From assembly GCA_963763495.1 (NCBI GenBank), contig CAVXOY010000020.1:41181-105180 (forward strand): a stretch of DNA of 64,000 nucleotides, read 5' to 3'. Below are positions 7,151 to 14,846 of this stretch, in pieces. Position numbers and translations under genes: made by a program. The notes beneath the pieces are model-generated. The model saw nothing but the letters and a program-made list of their open reading frames with translations, did not search any database and was not told where the DNA came from. How positions within the stretch are numbered: position 1 is the stretch's first letter; each line of letters begins with the position of its first letter. Origin of the DNA: DAOUEO01 sp963763495. Lineage in GTDB: Bacteria > Chloroflexota > Dehalococcoidia > DSTF01 > JALHUB01.

Positions 7151-7795
7151 CTACAGCCTCTCTACCTGAAGGAAATCGAGTTCCACCGGTGTCTCTCTAC
7201 CGAAGAAGGAGACAAGGACTCGCACCCTGCCCTTCTCCAGGTTTATCTCGTCGACCTGACCGACAAAGTCCATGAAAGGACCATCGATGACCCGCACGCT
7301 CTGACCGACTACGAACCCCACCTTGACTCGGGGTTCCTCGGACCGCATCTGGCGGAGGATCTTCTTGACATCCGCCACGTCCAGGGAGGTGGGCCGGGTG
7401 CCCGAACCCACGAACCCCGTAACTCCCGGCGTGTTACGAACCACGAACCAGGCTCGGCTGGCCTGCGGGTCGTCCTCCCGCAGCTCAATCATCTGCACCA
7501 GGACGTAGCCGGGGAAGACCTTCTTCTCAACGGTGCGGCGTTGGCCGTCCTTGATCTCGATCTCATCCTCAGTCGGCACGATCACCTGGAAGATGAGGTC
7601 CCGCGCATCCATCGATTCGATGCGGTGCTCCAGGTTGGTCCTCACCTTGTTCTCGTAGCCGGAGTAAGTGTGGATGACGTACCAGGACCGTCCCTCCACT
7701 GAGATATCGGTGGGTTCCTCGGTAGCCCGGGCCGCCGCTTGGACCGACGCCTCCGGCTCCTCTGTCGCGACTGCCGCCTTTTTCTTTCTTGCCAC
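7151..7795 (-). CDS. nusG: Transcription elongation/antitermination factor NusG
   Basis: NusG binds the RNA polymerase clamp and links it to Rho or to the ribosome. It is 214 residues: a non-conserved charged tail of about 35 residues (ARKKKAAVATEEPEA...), the NGN domain from WYVIHTYSGYENKVRTNLE, and a KOW domain at VGQSVRVIDGPFMDFVGQV. The tail makes it longer than the usual 175-185 residues. It follows secE by 17 bases and precedes rplK by one base. Confidence 0.97.
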   Translation of the reverse strand: MARKKKAAVATEEPEASVQAAARATEEPTDISVEGRSWYVIHTYSGYENKVRTNLEHRIESMDARDLIFQVIVPTEDEIEIKDGQRRTVEKKVFPGYVLVQMIELREDDPQASRAWFVVRNTPGVTGFVGSGTRPTSLDVADVKKILRQMRSEEPRVKVGFVVGQSVRVIDGPFMDFVGQVDEINLEKGRVRVLVSFFGRETPVELDFLQVERL

Positions 7796-7812
7796 CTTCT
7801 CCCCTCGATCCC

Positions 7813-8118
7813 CTAGCGCAGCAGGGTGCTAGAGATAGCCCAGTTGAAGAGCATGTCAATGCCGCCCAGTATCAACCCGATCGCCACCGCCACCACCAAG
7901 ACGACTATAGTCAGGTTCGTCGTCTCGTGACGGGTGGGCCACGTTACCTTCCTAAGTTCACCGGCAATATCCTGAACCCAACGCGGCATGAGCAGGCCAC
8001 GCCAGCCCCTGCTGGCGCGTGGAGAGGGTGGCCCCTTCGCCGGTCGCGGCGCCCTTATCGGAGCCGGCCGCTTCGATGGCTTACTACTCAGGGGATGGCG
8101 CCTCATGGCGCGACTCAT
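7813..8118 (-). CDS. secE: Preprotein translocase subunit SecE
   Basis: SecE is the essential clamp of the SecYEG channel. The single-helix form is visible: ELRKVTWPTRHETTNLTIVV, the conserved amphipathic region, then one membrane helix (VVLVVAVAIGLILGGIDMLF). The annotated 101-residue form has a Pro/Arg/Lys-rich tail of about 43 residues. A second ATG, 12 bases downstream at 8106, could also be used; the GGAGGG site before 8118 favours the first. Confidence 0.93.
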   Translation of the reverse strand: MSRAMRRHPLSSKPSKRPAPIRAPRPAKGPPSPRASRGWRGLLMPRWVQDIAGELRKVTWPTRHETTNLTIVVLVVAVAIGLILGGIDMLFNWAISSTLLR

Positions 8119-8179
8119 AGATTCAACTCCCTCCGCGCGTCAGGCCCTTCGTTTCAAGGGTGTCGCTGGCATGCAGATC

Positions 8180-8344
8180 CTACTTGACCTCCCGGTGGGG
8201 GCGATGGGCACGGCAGCGGGGGCAATACTTGCGCAGTTCTAGGCGGTCCGCGTCGTTCCTGCGGTTCTTGACCGTCGTATAGTTCCGCTCTCGGCACTCG
8301 CTACAGGCCAGGTGGATGATCGCTCTATCTTCCTTCTTGGCCAT
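8180..8344 (-). CDS. rpmG: Ribosomal protein L33
   Basis: A short 54-residue gene. The protein starts MAKKEDRAIIHLACSECRER and has CSEC at 14-17 and CPRC at 41-44, the zinc-binding (C+) form of L33. NYTTVKNRRND and LELRKYCPRCRAHRPH match the family. It lies between tuf (47 bases upstream) and secE (61 bases downstream), as in many bacteria. No tRNA-Trp is present between rpmG and secE. Confidence 0.95.
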   Translation of the reverse strand: MAKKEDRAIIHLACSECRERNYTTVKNRRNDADRLELRKYCPRCRAHRPHREVK

Positions 8345-8391
8345 TAGTTGTTCTTACCTTTCACCAACCTGACCCATTCACTCCGGCGCTC

Positions 8392-9591
8392 TTACTCGAT
8401 TACCTTGGTTACAACGCCGGCGCCCACGGTTCGCCCGCCCTCGCGGATGGCGAAGCGCAGTCCCTCTTCCAGGGCGACCGGGTCAATCAGCCGGATCTTC
8501 AGGTCGACGCTGTCGCCGGGCATCACCATCTCCACCCCTTCCGGAAGCTCGGCGGCGCCGGTGACATCCGTCGTGCGGAGGTAGAACTGAGGCCGGTAGC
8601 CGGCGAAGAAAGGCGTGTGACGGCCGCCCTCCTCCTTCGAGAGGACGTATACGCGCCCGTCAAAGTAGGTGTGAGGCTTGATGCTGCCCGGTACAACGAT
8701 CACCTGTCCCCGCTGTACGTCGTCGCGCTCGATGCCCCGGAGGAGCAAGCCCACGTTGTCGCCGGGCTCGCCGTAGTCCAGAGTCTTGCGGAACATCTCC
8801 ACGCCGGTCACGACCGTCTTGCGGGTTTCGGTGAGGCCGACAATCTCGATCTCCTCGCCGACCTTGACGACCCCGCGCTCGACTCGGCCGGTCACGACTG
8901 TGCCGCGTCCCTTGATACCGAACACGTCCTCGACGGGCATCAGGAACGGCTGGTCTCGCGGCCTCTCCGGCTGCGGGACGTGCTCGTCGATCGCGTCCAT
9001 GAGCTTCCAGATGCTCTCGAACTCGGGAGCATTGGGGTCCTTGCTGTCCGACTCCATTGCCGCTAGGGCGGAGCCCCGGACTATCGGCGTGTCGTCGCCG
9101 GGGAAGCCGTTCTTGGTGAGGAGTTCTCGTAGCTCGAGCTCCACGAGGTCGAGCAGTTCGGGGTCGCTCATCTGGTCGATCTTGTTGAGGTAGACGACCA
9201 TCGCCGGCACGTCGACCTGACGGGCCAGAAGCACGTGCTCCCGTGTCTGGGGCATCGGCCCTTCCGGAGCAGCCACTACCAGAATGGCGCCGTCCATCTG
9301 AGCAGCGCCCGTGATCATGTTCTTGATATAGTCAGCATGGCCAGGACAGTCGATGTGGGCATAGTGCCGCTTCTCTGTCTCATACTCCACGTGCTGGACC
9401 TGGATAGTGATGCCGCGTGCCCGCTCTTCGGGAGCGTTGTCGATGCTCCAGAAGTCGCGGTAATCCGCCAGCCCCTTGAGCGATAACACCTTCGTTATCG
9501 CCGAGAGAAGGGTGGTCTTACCATGGTCTACGTGACCGATGGTGCCGACGTTTACGTGGGGCTTGGTTCGCTCGAACTTCTTCTTGGCCAT
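8392..9591 (-). CDS. tuf: Elongation factor Tu
   Basis: EF-Tu delivers aminoacyl-tRNA to the ribosome. The protein is 399 residues from the ATG at 9591, preceded by AGGAGGATT; an upstream in-frame extension runs into tRNA-Thr and is not real. GTPase motifs are present: GHVDHGKT (19-26), RGITI, DCPGHADYIKN, NKID and SALAA. Domains 2 and 3 follow (GRGTVVTGRVERG, GYRPQFYLRTTDVTG). Small departures from the common sequence include QVQHVEYET after RGITI and NKID in place of NKCD. It is the first protein gene after the three tRNA genes. Confidence 0.98.
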   Translation of the reverse strand: MAKKKFERTKPHVNVGTIGHVDHGKTTLLSAITKVLSLKGLADYRDFWSIDNAPEERARGITIQVQHVEYETEKRHYAHIDCPGHADYIKNMITGAAQMDGAILVVAAPEGPMPQTREHVLLARQVDVPAMVVYLNKIDQMSDPELLDLVELELRELLTKNGFPGDDTPIVRGSALAAMESDSKDPNAPEFESIWKLMDAIDEHVPQPERPRDQPFLMPVEDVFGIKGRGTVVTGRVERGVVKVGEEIEIVGLTETRKTVVTGVEMFRKTLDYGEPGDNVGLLLRGIERDDVQRGQVIVVPGSIKPHTYFDGRVYVLSKEEGGRHTPFFAGYRPQFYLRTTDVTGAAELPEGVEMVMPGDSVDLKIRLIDPVALEEGLRFAIREGGRTVGAGVVTKVIE

Positions 9592-9612
9592 GTCGTCTAA
9601 TCCTCCTGAATA

Positions 9613-9688
9613 TGGAGCCCACACTCGGATTCGAACCGAGGACCCCGTTCTTACCAAGAACGTGCTCTACCGGCTGAGCTATGTGGGC
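9613..9688 (-). tRNA. tRNA-Thr (GGT)
   Basis: The coding strand folds as a complete tRNA: acceptor GCCCACA pairs with TGTGGGC, D-arm with AGCTCAGCCGGTAGAGC, anticodon loop TTGGTAA (GGT), T-arm GGTTCGAATCC. Discriminator T and an encoded CCA end at 9613. It is 21 bases upstream of tuf. Confidence 0.97.
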
Positions 9689-9877
9689 GCCTGAACTTGC
9701 GGCTGGCGGCCTTGTACCCCTGTGTCTGGGCCTTGCCGCTCACTTGCAGCCAGCGCTTGACCGGTGGGTCGCCGCGCTTGTCAGCGCCAATGAATTAAGG
9801 CTCGCATCCGGCGGACCTTAACGGGGGAGCTTCCTCGCCCCCTTCGGCTTGCGCCTCCGTTTATCGTCTCGCCTCGT

Positions 9878-9899
9878 ATCCTCCCACTGGCGGGAGGAT
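9878..9899. other. Hairpin next to the tRNA-Tyr 3' end
   Basis: ATCCTCCC and GGGAGGAT form a perfect 8-bp stem with a 6-base loop, touching the encoded CCA of tRNA-Tyr. There is no T-tract, so it may be a processing signal rather than a terminator. The rest of the 210-base gap 9689-9898 between tRNA-Thr and tRNA-Tyr holds nothing I can identify; no further tRNA folds there. Confidence 0.5.
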
Positions 9900-9984
9900 G
9901 GTGGAGGGGGCAGGATTCGAACCTGCGAAGCCGTCAGGCTGCGGTTTTACAGACCGCCGGTTTTAGCCACTCACCCACCCCTCC
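9899..9984 (-). tRNA. tRNA-Tyr (GTA)
   Basis: A class II tRNA of 86 bases including CCA. Acceptor GGAGGGG pairs with CCCCTCC, the anticodon loop contains CTGTAAA (GTA), the long variable arm is GCAGCCTGACGGCTTCGC-like, and the T-arm has GGTTCGAATCC. Discriminator A and CCA are encoded. Confidence 0.96.
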
Positions 9985-9999
9985 ACTGCGGACGAGCTT

Positions 10000-10075
10000 T
10001 GGAGCCCGAGGGGGGATTCGAACCCACCAACCTACCGATTACAAATCGGTTGCGCTACCATTGCGCCACTCGGGC
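10000..10075 (-). tRNA. tRNA-Thr (TGT)
   Basis: Acceptor GCCCGAG pairs with CTCGGGC, the anticodon loop is TTTGTAA (TGT), and the T-arm is GGTTCGAATCC. Discriminator T and encoded CCA. It is the first tRNA of the Thr-Tyr-Thr-tuf unit, 15 bases from tRNA-Tyr. Confidence 0.96.
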
Positions 10076-10093
10076 ACGCCCCCTCTAAGGCGT

Positions 10094-10122
10094 AACAAAA
10101 GTAGGCCCCCGTTAATCGGGGC
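10094..10122 (-). terminator. Terminator of cysS
   Basis: On the minus strand CCCCG, loop ATTAA, CGGGG is followed by CCTACTTTTGTT. It ends the cysE-cysS transcript. It lies only about 10 bases downstream of the tRNA promoter start point, probably too close for newly started polymerase to be stopped by it. Confidence 0.65.
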
Positions 10123-10125
10123 TTA

Positions 10126-10137
10126 TACTGTACAGTA
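10126..10137. promoter_or_regulatory. 12-bp palindrome at the tRNA/tuf promoter
   Basis: TACTGTACAGTA is a perfect palindrome that overlaps the last base of the -10 element and the expected start site. It is well placed as an operator. No regulator can be named. Confidence 0.4.
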
Positions 10138-10165
10138 GTATAGGTGTTGCCCTTCGCAAAGTCAA
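10137..10165 (-). promoter_or_regulatory. Strong promoter of the tRNA-Thr-Tyr-Thr-tuf unit
   Basis: TTGACT (10160-10165), 17-base spacer, TATACT (10137-10142) on the complement. Each hexamer differs from consensus at one position. The -35 overlaps the last codons of cysS. Transcription would start near 10130 and read the tRNAs and tuf, perhaps on to rpmG-secE-nusG. Confidence 0.85.
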
Positions 10166-11535
10166 TCCTTGCGCTTCCAGGTGGTGCCCTCGCGGGAATC
10201 CTCCAGCGTGACGCCCAACTCCGCCAGCCGAGCACGGACGCGGTCCGCCAGATCGAACTGTTTCGCCTCTCGCAGACCGTCCCGCACCTCCAACAGAAGG
10301 TCGATGAAGGGCGCCGCTGCCAGGGTGGACGCATCCTCCGTCTCCTGGAGGGTGAGCCCCAGGACTCCGGCAAGCTCCTGCATTACCGCCTGAGCCTCCT
10401 TGATGGCGCGGCTCTCGTCGCGGGCGCGGTTGATCTCCCGCGCTAGATCGAACAGAGCGGCGACCGCCTGGGCGGTGTTGAAGTCGTCCTCCATCGCCTC
10501 GATGAAGCGCTGCCGGAAGGGCGTGCCGTCTAGGGGATTGCTCCCGTCCTCCGGTGACGCCGCGTGTACTGCCGTCCGCAGCCGCTCCACCCCTCGCTTG
10601 GCCGCTGCCAGCGCCTCATCCGTGTAGGTGAGGGGGCTGCGGTAGTAGGAGCTGAGTATGAGGAGGCGAAGGGTATCGGCGCCGTGCTGGGCCAGGGACT
10701 CGCTGATCGAGATCAGGTTGCCCAGGGAACGCGTCATCTTCTCCTCAGTATCGCTGAGGCGGGCCAGCCCGTTGTGGACCCAGAAGCGAACGAAGGGCTT
10801 CTTGCCCAGGTAGCTTTCCGACTGCGCCTTCTCGTTCTCGTGGTGGGGGAATATCAAGTCCTGACCACCGCCGTGAATGTCGATTGTCTCGCCCAGGTAG
10901 CGCAAGGACATGACCGAGCATTCGATGTGCCAGCCGGGGCGGCCCGGCCCCCAGGGGCTATCCCACGACGGCTCGCCCTCCTTCGATGCCTTCCAGAGCG
11001 CAAAGTCCATCGGGTGCTCTTTTCGCTCGTCCACCTCGATCCGCGCCCCCGCCTGCAGGTCGTCCAGGGAGCGTCCGGATAGCTCGCCGTAGTCGTCGTC
11101 ACTGTTGACCCGGAAGTAGACGTCTCCCTCCACCTCGTAGGCGTGCCCCTTGGCGATCAGTCCCTGGATCATCTCGATCATCCCCGGTATCTCTTCCGTG
11201 GCGATGGGATAGACGTGGGCCCGCTGGATGTTGAGCGCGTCCATGTCTTTGAAGAACTGCTCCCGGTACTGCTCGGCCAGCTTGCCGATGGGTATCCCCA
11301 GCGCCTGCGAGCGGGTGATGATCTTGTCCTCGATGTCGGTGAAGTTCTGGGCGTGGCGTACCTTGTAGCCCTTGTACTCCAGATAGCGGCGCAGGACGTC
11401 GAAGATGACGTAGCTCATAGCGTGACCCATGTGACAGGGCGCATAGAGGTTGGGCCCGCAGACGTACATTTTCACCGTATCGCCCGCCGGTTCGAATTCC
11501 TCTTCCTTTCGCGTGAGTGTGCTGTAGAGCCTCAT
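10162..11535 (-). CDS. cysS: Cysteinyl-tRNA synthetase
   Basis: Charges tRNA-Cys. It is 457 residues from the ATG at 11535, which overlaps the cysE stop as ATGA; an upstream extension inside cysE is rejected. The zinc ligands are visible in MYVCGPN, WHIECSVMS and FPHHENE, and the nucleotide-binding HIGH motif appears as HMGHA. The KMSKS motif reads KMTRS (EEKMTRSLGN), a tolerated variant. The C-terminal anticodon-binding region includes DFNTAQAVAALFDL. The gene ends in the promoter of the tRNA-tuf unit and has its own terminator. Confidence 0.96.
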   Translation of the reverse strand: MRLYSTLTRKEEEFEPAGDTVKMYVCGPNLYAPCHMGHAMSYVIFDVLRRYLEYKGYKVRHAQNFTDIEDKIITRSQALGIPIGKLAEQYREQFFKDMDALNIQRAHVYPIATEEIPGMIEMIQGLIAKGHAYEVEGDVYFRVNSDDDYGELSGRSLDDLQAGARIEVDERKEHPMDFALWKASKEGEPSWDSPWGPGRPGWHIECSVMSLRYLGETIDIHGGGQDLIFPHHENEKAQSESYLGKKPFVRFWVHNGLARLSDTEEKMTRSLGNLISISESLAQHGADTLRLLILSSYYRSPLTYTDEALAAAKRGVERLRTAVHAASPEDGSNPLDGTPFRQRFIEAMEDDFNTAQAVAALFDLAREINRARDESRAIKEAQAVMQELAGVLGLTLQETEDASTLAAAPFIDLLLEVRDGLREAKQFDLADRVRARLAELGVTLEDSREGTTWKRKD

Positions 11536-12197
11536 TCTCCGTTTCCTTCTCCCGACTGCTGCCTTCCCTGATGCTGAGAAGCTATATGCTCCTCCAACTG
11601 CTTGACCCTGTCCTCCAACGCCTGGATGCGGTCCCATTCCGGGTCGGGCAGACGGATCATAGTGTCGTTTCCGGGGTCGTAGTAAGCTACCACGTGCCCG
11701 GGCACGCCGATCACCGTGGCGTTCGCGGGGACGTTTGTGACGACCACGGAGCCCGCCCCGATGCGCGCGTTCTCGCCGACGTGGATAGCGCCGATGACTT
11801 GAGCGCCGGCCCCCACAACTACGTTATCACCCAGCGTGGGATGCCGCTTCTCTCGTTTGGTGCTGGTACCACCCAGCGTCACGCCCTGGTAGAGATGACA
11901 ATTATCGCCGATCTCCGACGTCTCGCCAATGACGACGCCCATTCCGTGATCGATGAACAGCCTTTCGCCGATCTTGGCGCCGGGGTGGATCTCGATCCCC
12001 GTTAGGAACCTGCTGACGTGAGAGATAAGCCGCGGCAGCAGGGGAACCCTAAGGTTGTAGAGGGTGTGCGCCAAGCGGTGAAACTGGCGGGCGTGAAAAC
12101 CGGGGTAGGCGAGGATGATTTCCAGGTTGCTGACGGCTGCCGGGTCTCGCTCCCGGGCAGCCCGGATATCTCGTCTTATGCGGCCGATGACCGACAC
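11532..12197 (-). CDS. cysE: Serine O-acetyltransferase
   Basis: Acetylates serine with acetyl-CoA, the committed step to cysteine. It is 221 residues, starting at GTG 12197 with AGGAGG upstream. The helical N-terminal part (SNLEIILAYPGFHARQFHRLAH) and left-handed beta helix with hexapeptide repeats (IEIHPGAKIGERLFIDHGMGVVIG) are typical. The C-terminus has a short coiled-coil-like extension (IQALEDRVKQLEEHI) and a Gln/Gly-rich tail, beyond the common end. It is translationally coupled to cysS, so cysteine synthesis and charging share a message. Confidence 0.95.
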   Translation of the reverse strand: MSVIGRIRRDIRAARERDPAAVSNLEIILAYPGFHARQFHRLAHTLYNLRVPLLPRLISHVSRFLTGIEIHPGAKIGERLFIDHGMGVVIGETSEIGDNCHLYQGVTLGGTSTKREKRHPTLGDNVVVGAGAQVIGAIHVGENARIGAGSVVVTNVPANATVIGVPGHVVAYYDPGNDTMIRLPDPEWDRIQALEDRVKQLEEHIASQHQGRQQSGEGNGE

Positions 12198-12248
12198 CGT
12201 TTCCTACCTCCTTCCCTGCGGGATACTCCCATCTTCGAGCCTGTCGAG

Positions 12249-12290
12249 CTGTCGGGGTACCCCAGCGGAGTGGGGCACCCCTTCCGACAG
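12249..12290. repeat. Long extragenic inverted repeat upstream of cysE
   Basis: Arms of about 15 bases (CTGTC plus GGGGTACCCC versus GGGGTGCCCC plus GACAG) pair with a small bulge and one G-U around an 8-base loop. Neighbouring CTGTCGAGC and GACAGGCTCGA segments partly repeat the arms. It resembles dispersed REP-like elements. There is no T-tract and no T-box motif. It could also act as an RNA structure between ispF and cysE. Nothing else is seen in the 185-base gap. Confidence 0.6.
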
Positions 12291-12382
12291 ACGCAACGGG
12301 AGTTCCTGGCCCGAAAGCAGGAAAGGGCCGGGCTCTGCGAGTAGGTCTCTCGGTCGGCTGTATCGTGATTCATCGACAATAT

Positions 12383-12850
12383 CTACTTTAGCAGGGTCAC
12401 AGCCATCGCCGCGACCCCTTCGCCTCTGCCGATTGCCCCCAGGCCTTCGTGGGTCGTCGCCTTCACACTGATGCGCATCTCCTCCACCTCCAGGATGGGG
12501 GCGATAGTCCGGCGCATCCGGCCTATGTGATCCTGAAGCCGCGGCCGCTCGGCGATGACAGTGACGTCCACATTCTCGACCGTATAGCCGGCTTCTTTGA
12601 GCAAGCGCATCACGTGCCGCAGCAGGTCCTTGCTGTCGGCGCCGGCGTACGCGGGGTCGCCGGGAGGGAAGTGCAGGCCGATGTCGCCCAGGCCCGCTGC
12701 CCCCAGCAGAGCGTCGATTATCGCGTGGAGGACGACGTCGGCGTCGCTGTGGCCGTCGAGCCCCTCCTCCCCCTCGATGAGCACGCCGCCCAACATCAGG
12801 CGCCGTCCCTTGCCAAAGGGGTGGACATCGTATCCTATGCCGACGCGCAT
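12383..12850 (-). CDS. ispF: 2-C-methyl-D-erythritol 2,4-cyclodiphosphate synthase
   Basis: Fifth enzyme of the MEP isoprenoid pathway; converts CDP-ME 2-phosphate to the cyclodiphosphate with release of CMP. It is 155 residues, the family length. The metal-binding start GIGYDVHPF, the DGHSDADVVLHAIIDALLGAAGLGDIG segment and the C-terminal TTHEGLGAIGRGEGVAA are all present. It follows ispD with a 4-base gap. Confidence 0.97.
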   Translation of the reverse strand: MRVGIGYDVHPFGKGRRLMLGGVLIEGEEGLDGHSDADVVLHAIIDALLGAAGLGDIGLHFPPGDPAYAGADSKDLLRHVMRLLKEAGYTVENVDVTVIAERPRLQDHIGRMRRTIAPILEVEEMRISVKATTHEGLGAIGRGEGVAAMAVTLLK

Positions 12851-12854
12851 GCCT

Positions 12855-13577
12855 CTACCCGCGGTGCCATCTTATCAGGATCTGAGCGATGACCATGTCG
12901 TCCGGTGTCGTCACTTTGATGTTGTGATACGACCCCATATATGCTTTCACTTGGCGGCCGAGACGCTCCACCAGGGTGGCGTCGTCGCTGGCGGGGGGCT
13001 GCTTGGCGGCGGCGCGGTGGGCCTCCACCAGCAGCTCGTATCGAAACACCTGCGGCGTCTGGACTTGCCACAGCCGTCGCCGGTCGAGGCTCTTCTCGAC
13101 TAGGCCCTGCTCGCTGACCAGCTTGATCGAATCATGGAGTGGCACGGCGCAGGTCGCGGCGCCCGTAGCGCGCGCGGCCGCCAGCCCTTTGTCGATAAGC
13201 TCTCGCGTCACCAGAGGACGGGCGCCGTCGTGAACCACCACCCACTCGCAGGGGCCAAGGGCCACCAGTCCCGCTCGCACGGAGTCCTGGCGCTCTTCGC
13301 CACCCGCGCATATCGCTGCCACCTTGTTGAGAAGTGAGTGCTTTATGAGGGTCTGCCCCAGCTTCTCCCGGCCGGGAGCCAGTACCAAAACGATTTTATG
13401 GATAGACGGGCAATGCTGGAAGATCGCCAGTGTATGCGCCAGCAACGGCCGCCCGCCGAGCGATACCCAGAGCTTGTCGCCGCCGCCCATGCGCCGGCTG
13501 CGCCCCGCCGCCACGATTATGGCGCCGACGCCGCCTGCCTTCGCAGGAGTTGCAGTCTCGTCGGATGATGCTGTCAT
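12855..13577 (-). CDS. ispD: 2-C-methyl-D-erythritol 4-phosphate cytidylyltransferase
   Basis: Third enzyme of the MEP pathway; makes CDP-ME from MEP and CTP. It is 240 residues. The nucleotide-binding loop (IIVAAGRSRRMGGGDKLW), VVHDGARPLV and QTPQVFRYELL motifs are intact, and TTPDDMVIAQ is close to the C-terminus. It is in a tight operon, 4 bases after yacL and before ispF. Confidence 0.97.
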   Translation of the reverse strand: MTASSDETATPAKAGGVGAIIVAAGRSRRMGGGDKLWVSLGGRPLLAHTLAIFQHCPSIHKIVLVLAPGREKLGQTLIKHSLLNKVAAICAGGEERQDSVRAGLVALGPCEWVVVHDGARPLVTRELIDKGLAAARATGAATCAVPLHDSIKLVSEQGLVEKSLDRRRLWQVQTPQVFRYELLVEAHRAAAKQPPASDDATLVERLGRQVKAYMGSYHNIKVTTPDDMVIAQILIRWHRG

Positions 13578-13581
13578 TGTG

Positions 13582-14652
13582 CTAGCCGTTCCCCTTAGGT
13601 TGGGCGAAGATCATCCGCCCCGCTACCGTCTGCAGGACCCGCGTAACGACGATCTCTATCTCATCGTTCAAGTAGCGGCGGCCCCCTTCTACCACTACCA
13701 TCGTCCCATCGTCCAGAAACCCTACACCCTGCCCAATCTCCTTGCCTTCCTGGATAATCCGGATCGCCATCTCCTCTCCCGGCAGGACGACCGATTTGAC
13801 GGCGTTCGCCAGTTGGTTGATGTTTAGGACGCGCACCCCCTGTAGCTCGGCCACCCGGTTCAAGTTGAAATCGTTGGTGAGGATGGGACAGCCGTACAGG
13901 GACGCCAGTTTCACCAGCTTGCTGTCCACGTCCTGGATGTCGTCAAAGTCAGTATCCGTGATCTCGACAGGGACAGGCGACTCTTTCTGCAGACGGTTCA
14001 GGATGTCCAGCCCCCGCCGGCCACGGTTGCGCCGGAGACCGTCCGGCGAATCGGCGATGTGCCGCAGCTCATCGAGAACGAAACGCGGCAGTATCAGTGT
14101 CCCCGGTGTAAAGCCTGTCTCCGAGATGTCGGCGATCCGGCCATCGATGATGGCGCTGGTATCGACCAGCAGTTTCTGCTTCGAGTCCGTATTCTTGTAG
14201 GCAAAGCCGTTCCAGTTGTGCCTGTTCCCCCCCGGGACACGCTGTTCCCAGATCGACGCTAGCTCCTCCTGTCGACTGAGCATCACTCCGATCCCGAGGA
14301 TGATGGCAACGACCGCGACCGCTAGAGACGCTATCCAGTCAGCCGGCGCCGGAAGAACAGAGAGGGCAGGCACCAGCAGCGCGGAGGCAACCAGGCCTGC
14401 CAGAAGTCCTACAACGACGAGGCCTAGCTGCAGCAGCGATAGAGACCGGAACCAGCGTCGCCCCTTCGCCAGAGGTCGCAGCACCAGATACGGAGACCCC
14501 CAGGCCCCTACGACCGCTGCCAGCACCAAGAGCATCGAAGAGAGCGCCAGTGCGGCGGGGTCTTTGCTCTCCTCAGTTACCAGCCAGCCCAGGCCGAATC
14601 CACCCCCGCCCAGGACCACAGCCCCCAGGATTCGAACGACCAGTTCCGCCAT
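13582..14652 (-). CDS. yacL: PIN/TRAM domain membrane protein, YacL family
   Basis: A 356-residue protein. Four hydrophobic segments (about residues 3-150) lead to a PIN ribonuclease domain beginning LLVDTSAIIDGRIADI, with acidic residues at DTS, the DEL segment and DVDSKLVKLA, and TNDFNLN. A C-terminal TRAM domain (GQGVGFLDDGTMVVVEGG) is an RNA-binding fold. Bacillus YacL is its likely orthologue and lies in the same place before ispD. The true RNA target is unknown. The ATG at 14652 is chosen because the terminator lies immediately upstream. Confidence 0.92.
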   Translation of the reverse strand: MAELVVRILGAVVLGGGGFGLGWLVTEESKDPAALALSSMLLVLAAVVGAWGSPYLVLRPLAKGRRWFRSLSLLQLGLVVVGLLAGLVASALLVPALSVLPAPADWIASLAVAVVAIILGIGVMLSRQEELASIWEQRVPGGNRHNWNGFAYKNTDSKQKLLVDTSAIIDGRIADISETGFTPGTLILPRFVLDELRHIADSPDGLRRNRGRRGLDILNRLQKESPVPVEITDTDFDDIQDVDSKLVKLASLYGCPILTNDFNLNRVAELQGVRVLNINQLANAVKSVVLPGEEMAIRIIQEGKEIGQGVGFLDDGTMVVVEGGRRYLNDEIEIVVTRVLQTVAGRMIFAQPKGNG

Positions 14653-14670
14653 AATAGCTCCTCCCAACCC

Positions 14671-14702
14671 AAAGAAGAAAAAGGGCGTGCACCAGCACAC
14701 CC
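14671..14702 (-). terminator. Rho-independent terminator upstream of yacL
   Basis: On the minus strand GGGTGTGC, loop TGGT, GCACGCCC is followed by TTTTTCTTCTTT. It ends transcription coming from the VTT gene. Confidence 0.85.
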
Positions 14703-14819
14703 GGAGCAGAGATCAAAGATGGCTGAATCTCTGAGATCAATCCCGTCTCTCCTGACGAACTAGCGCCGCCAGGTCTCCGCATTTAAGATCGCTACTTAAG
14801 GATAATATCAACTATCTCA

Positions 14820-14838
14820 AACGCCGTAAAGCAGGCGT
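14820..14838 (-). terminator. Weak hairpin after the VTT protein gene
   Basis: ACGCC and GGCGT pair around an 8-base loop, followed on the minus strand by TTTGAG. It is a short terminator candidate immediately after the VTT gene stop. Confidence 0.4.
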
Positions 14839-14846
14839 CTCTCTCT

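Noticed and set aside
8119..8179. tRNA-Trp between rpmG and secE
   Set aside because: The gap is too short and has no tRNA features.
9689..9898. A possible tRNA-Gly between the tRNA genes
   Set aside because: No T-loop, anticodon arm or acceptor pairing is found in the gap.
12198..12382. A T-box leader before cysE-cysS
   Set aside because: The AGGGUGGNACCGCG-type core and a terminator with T-tract are missing; only an inverted repeat is present.
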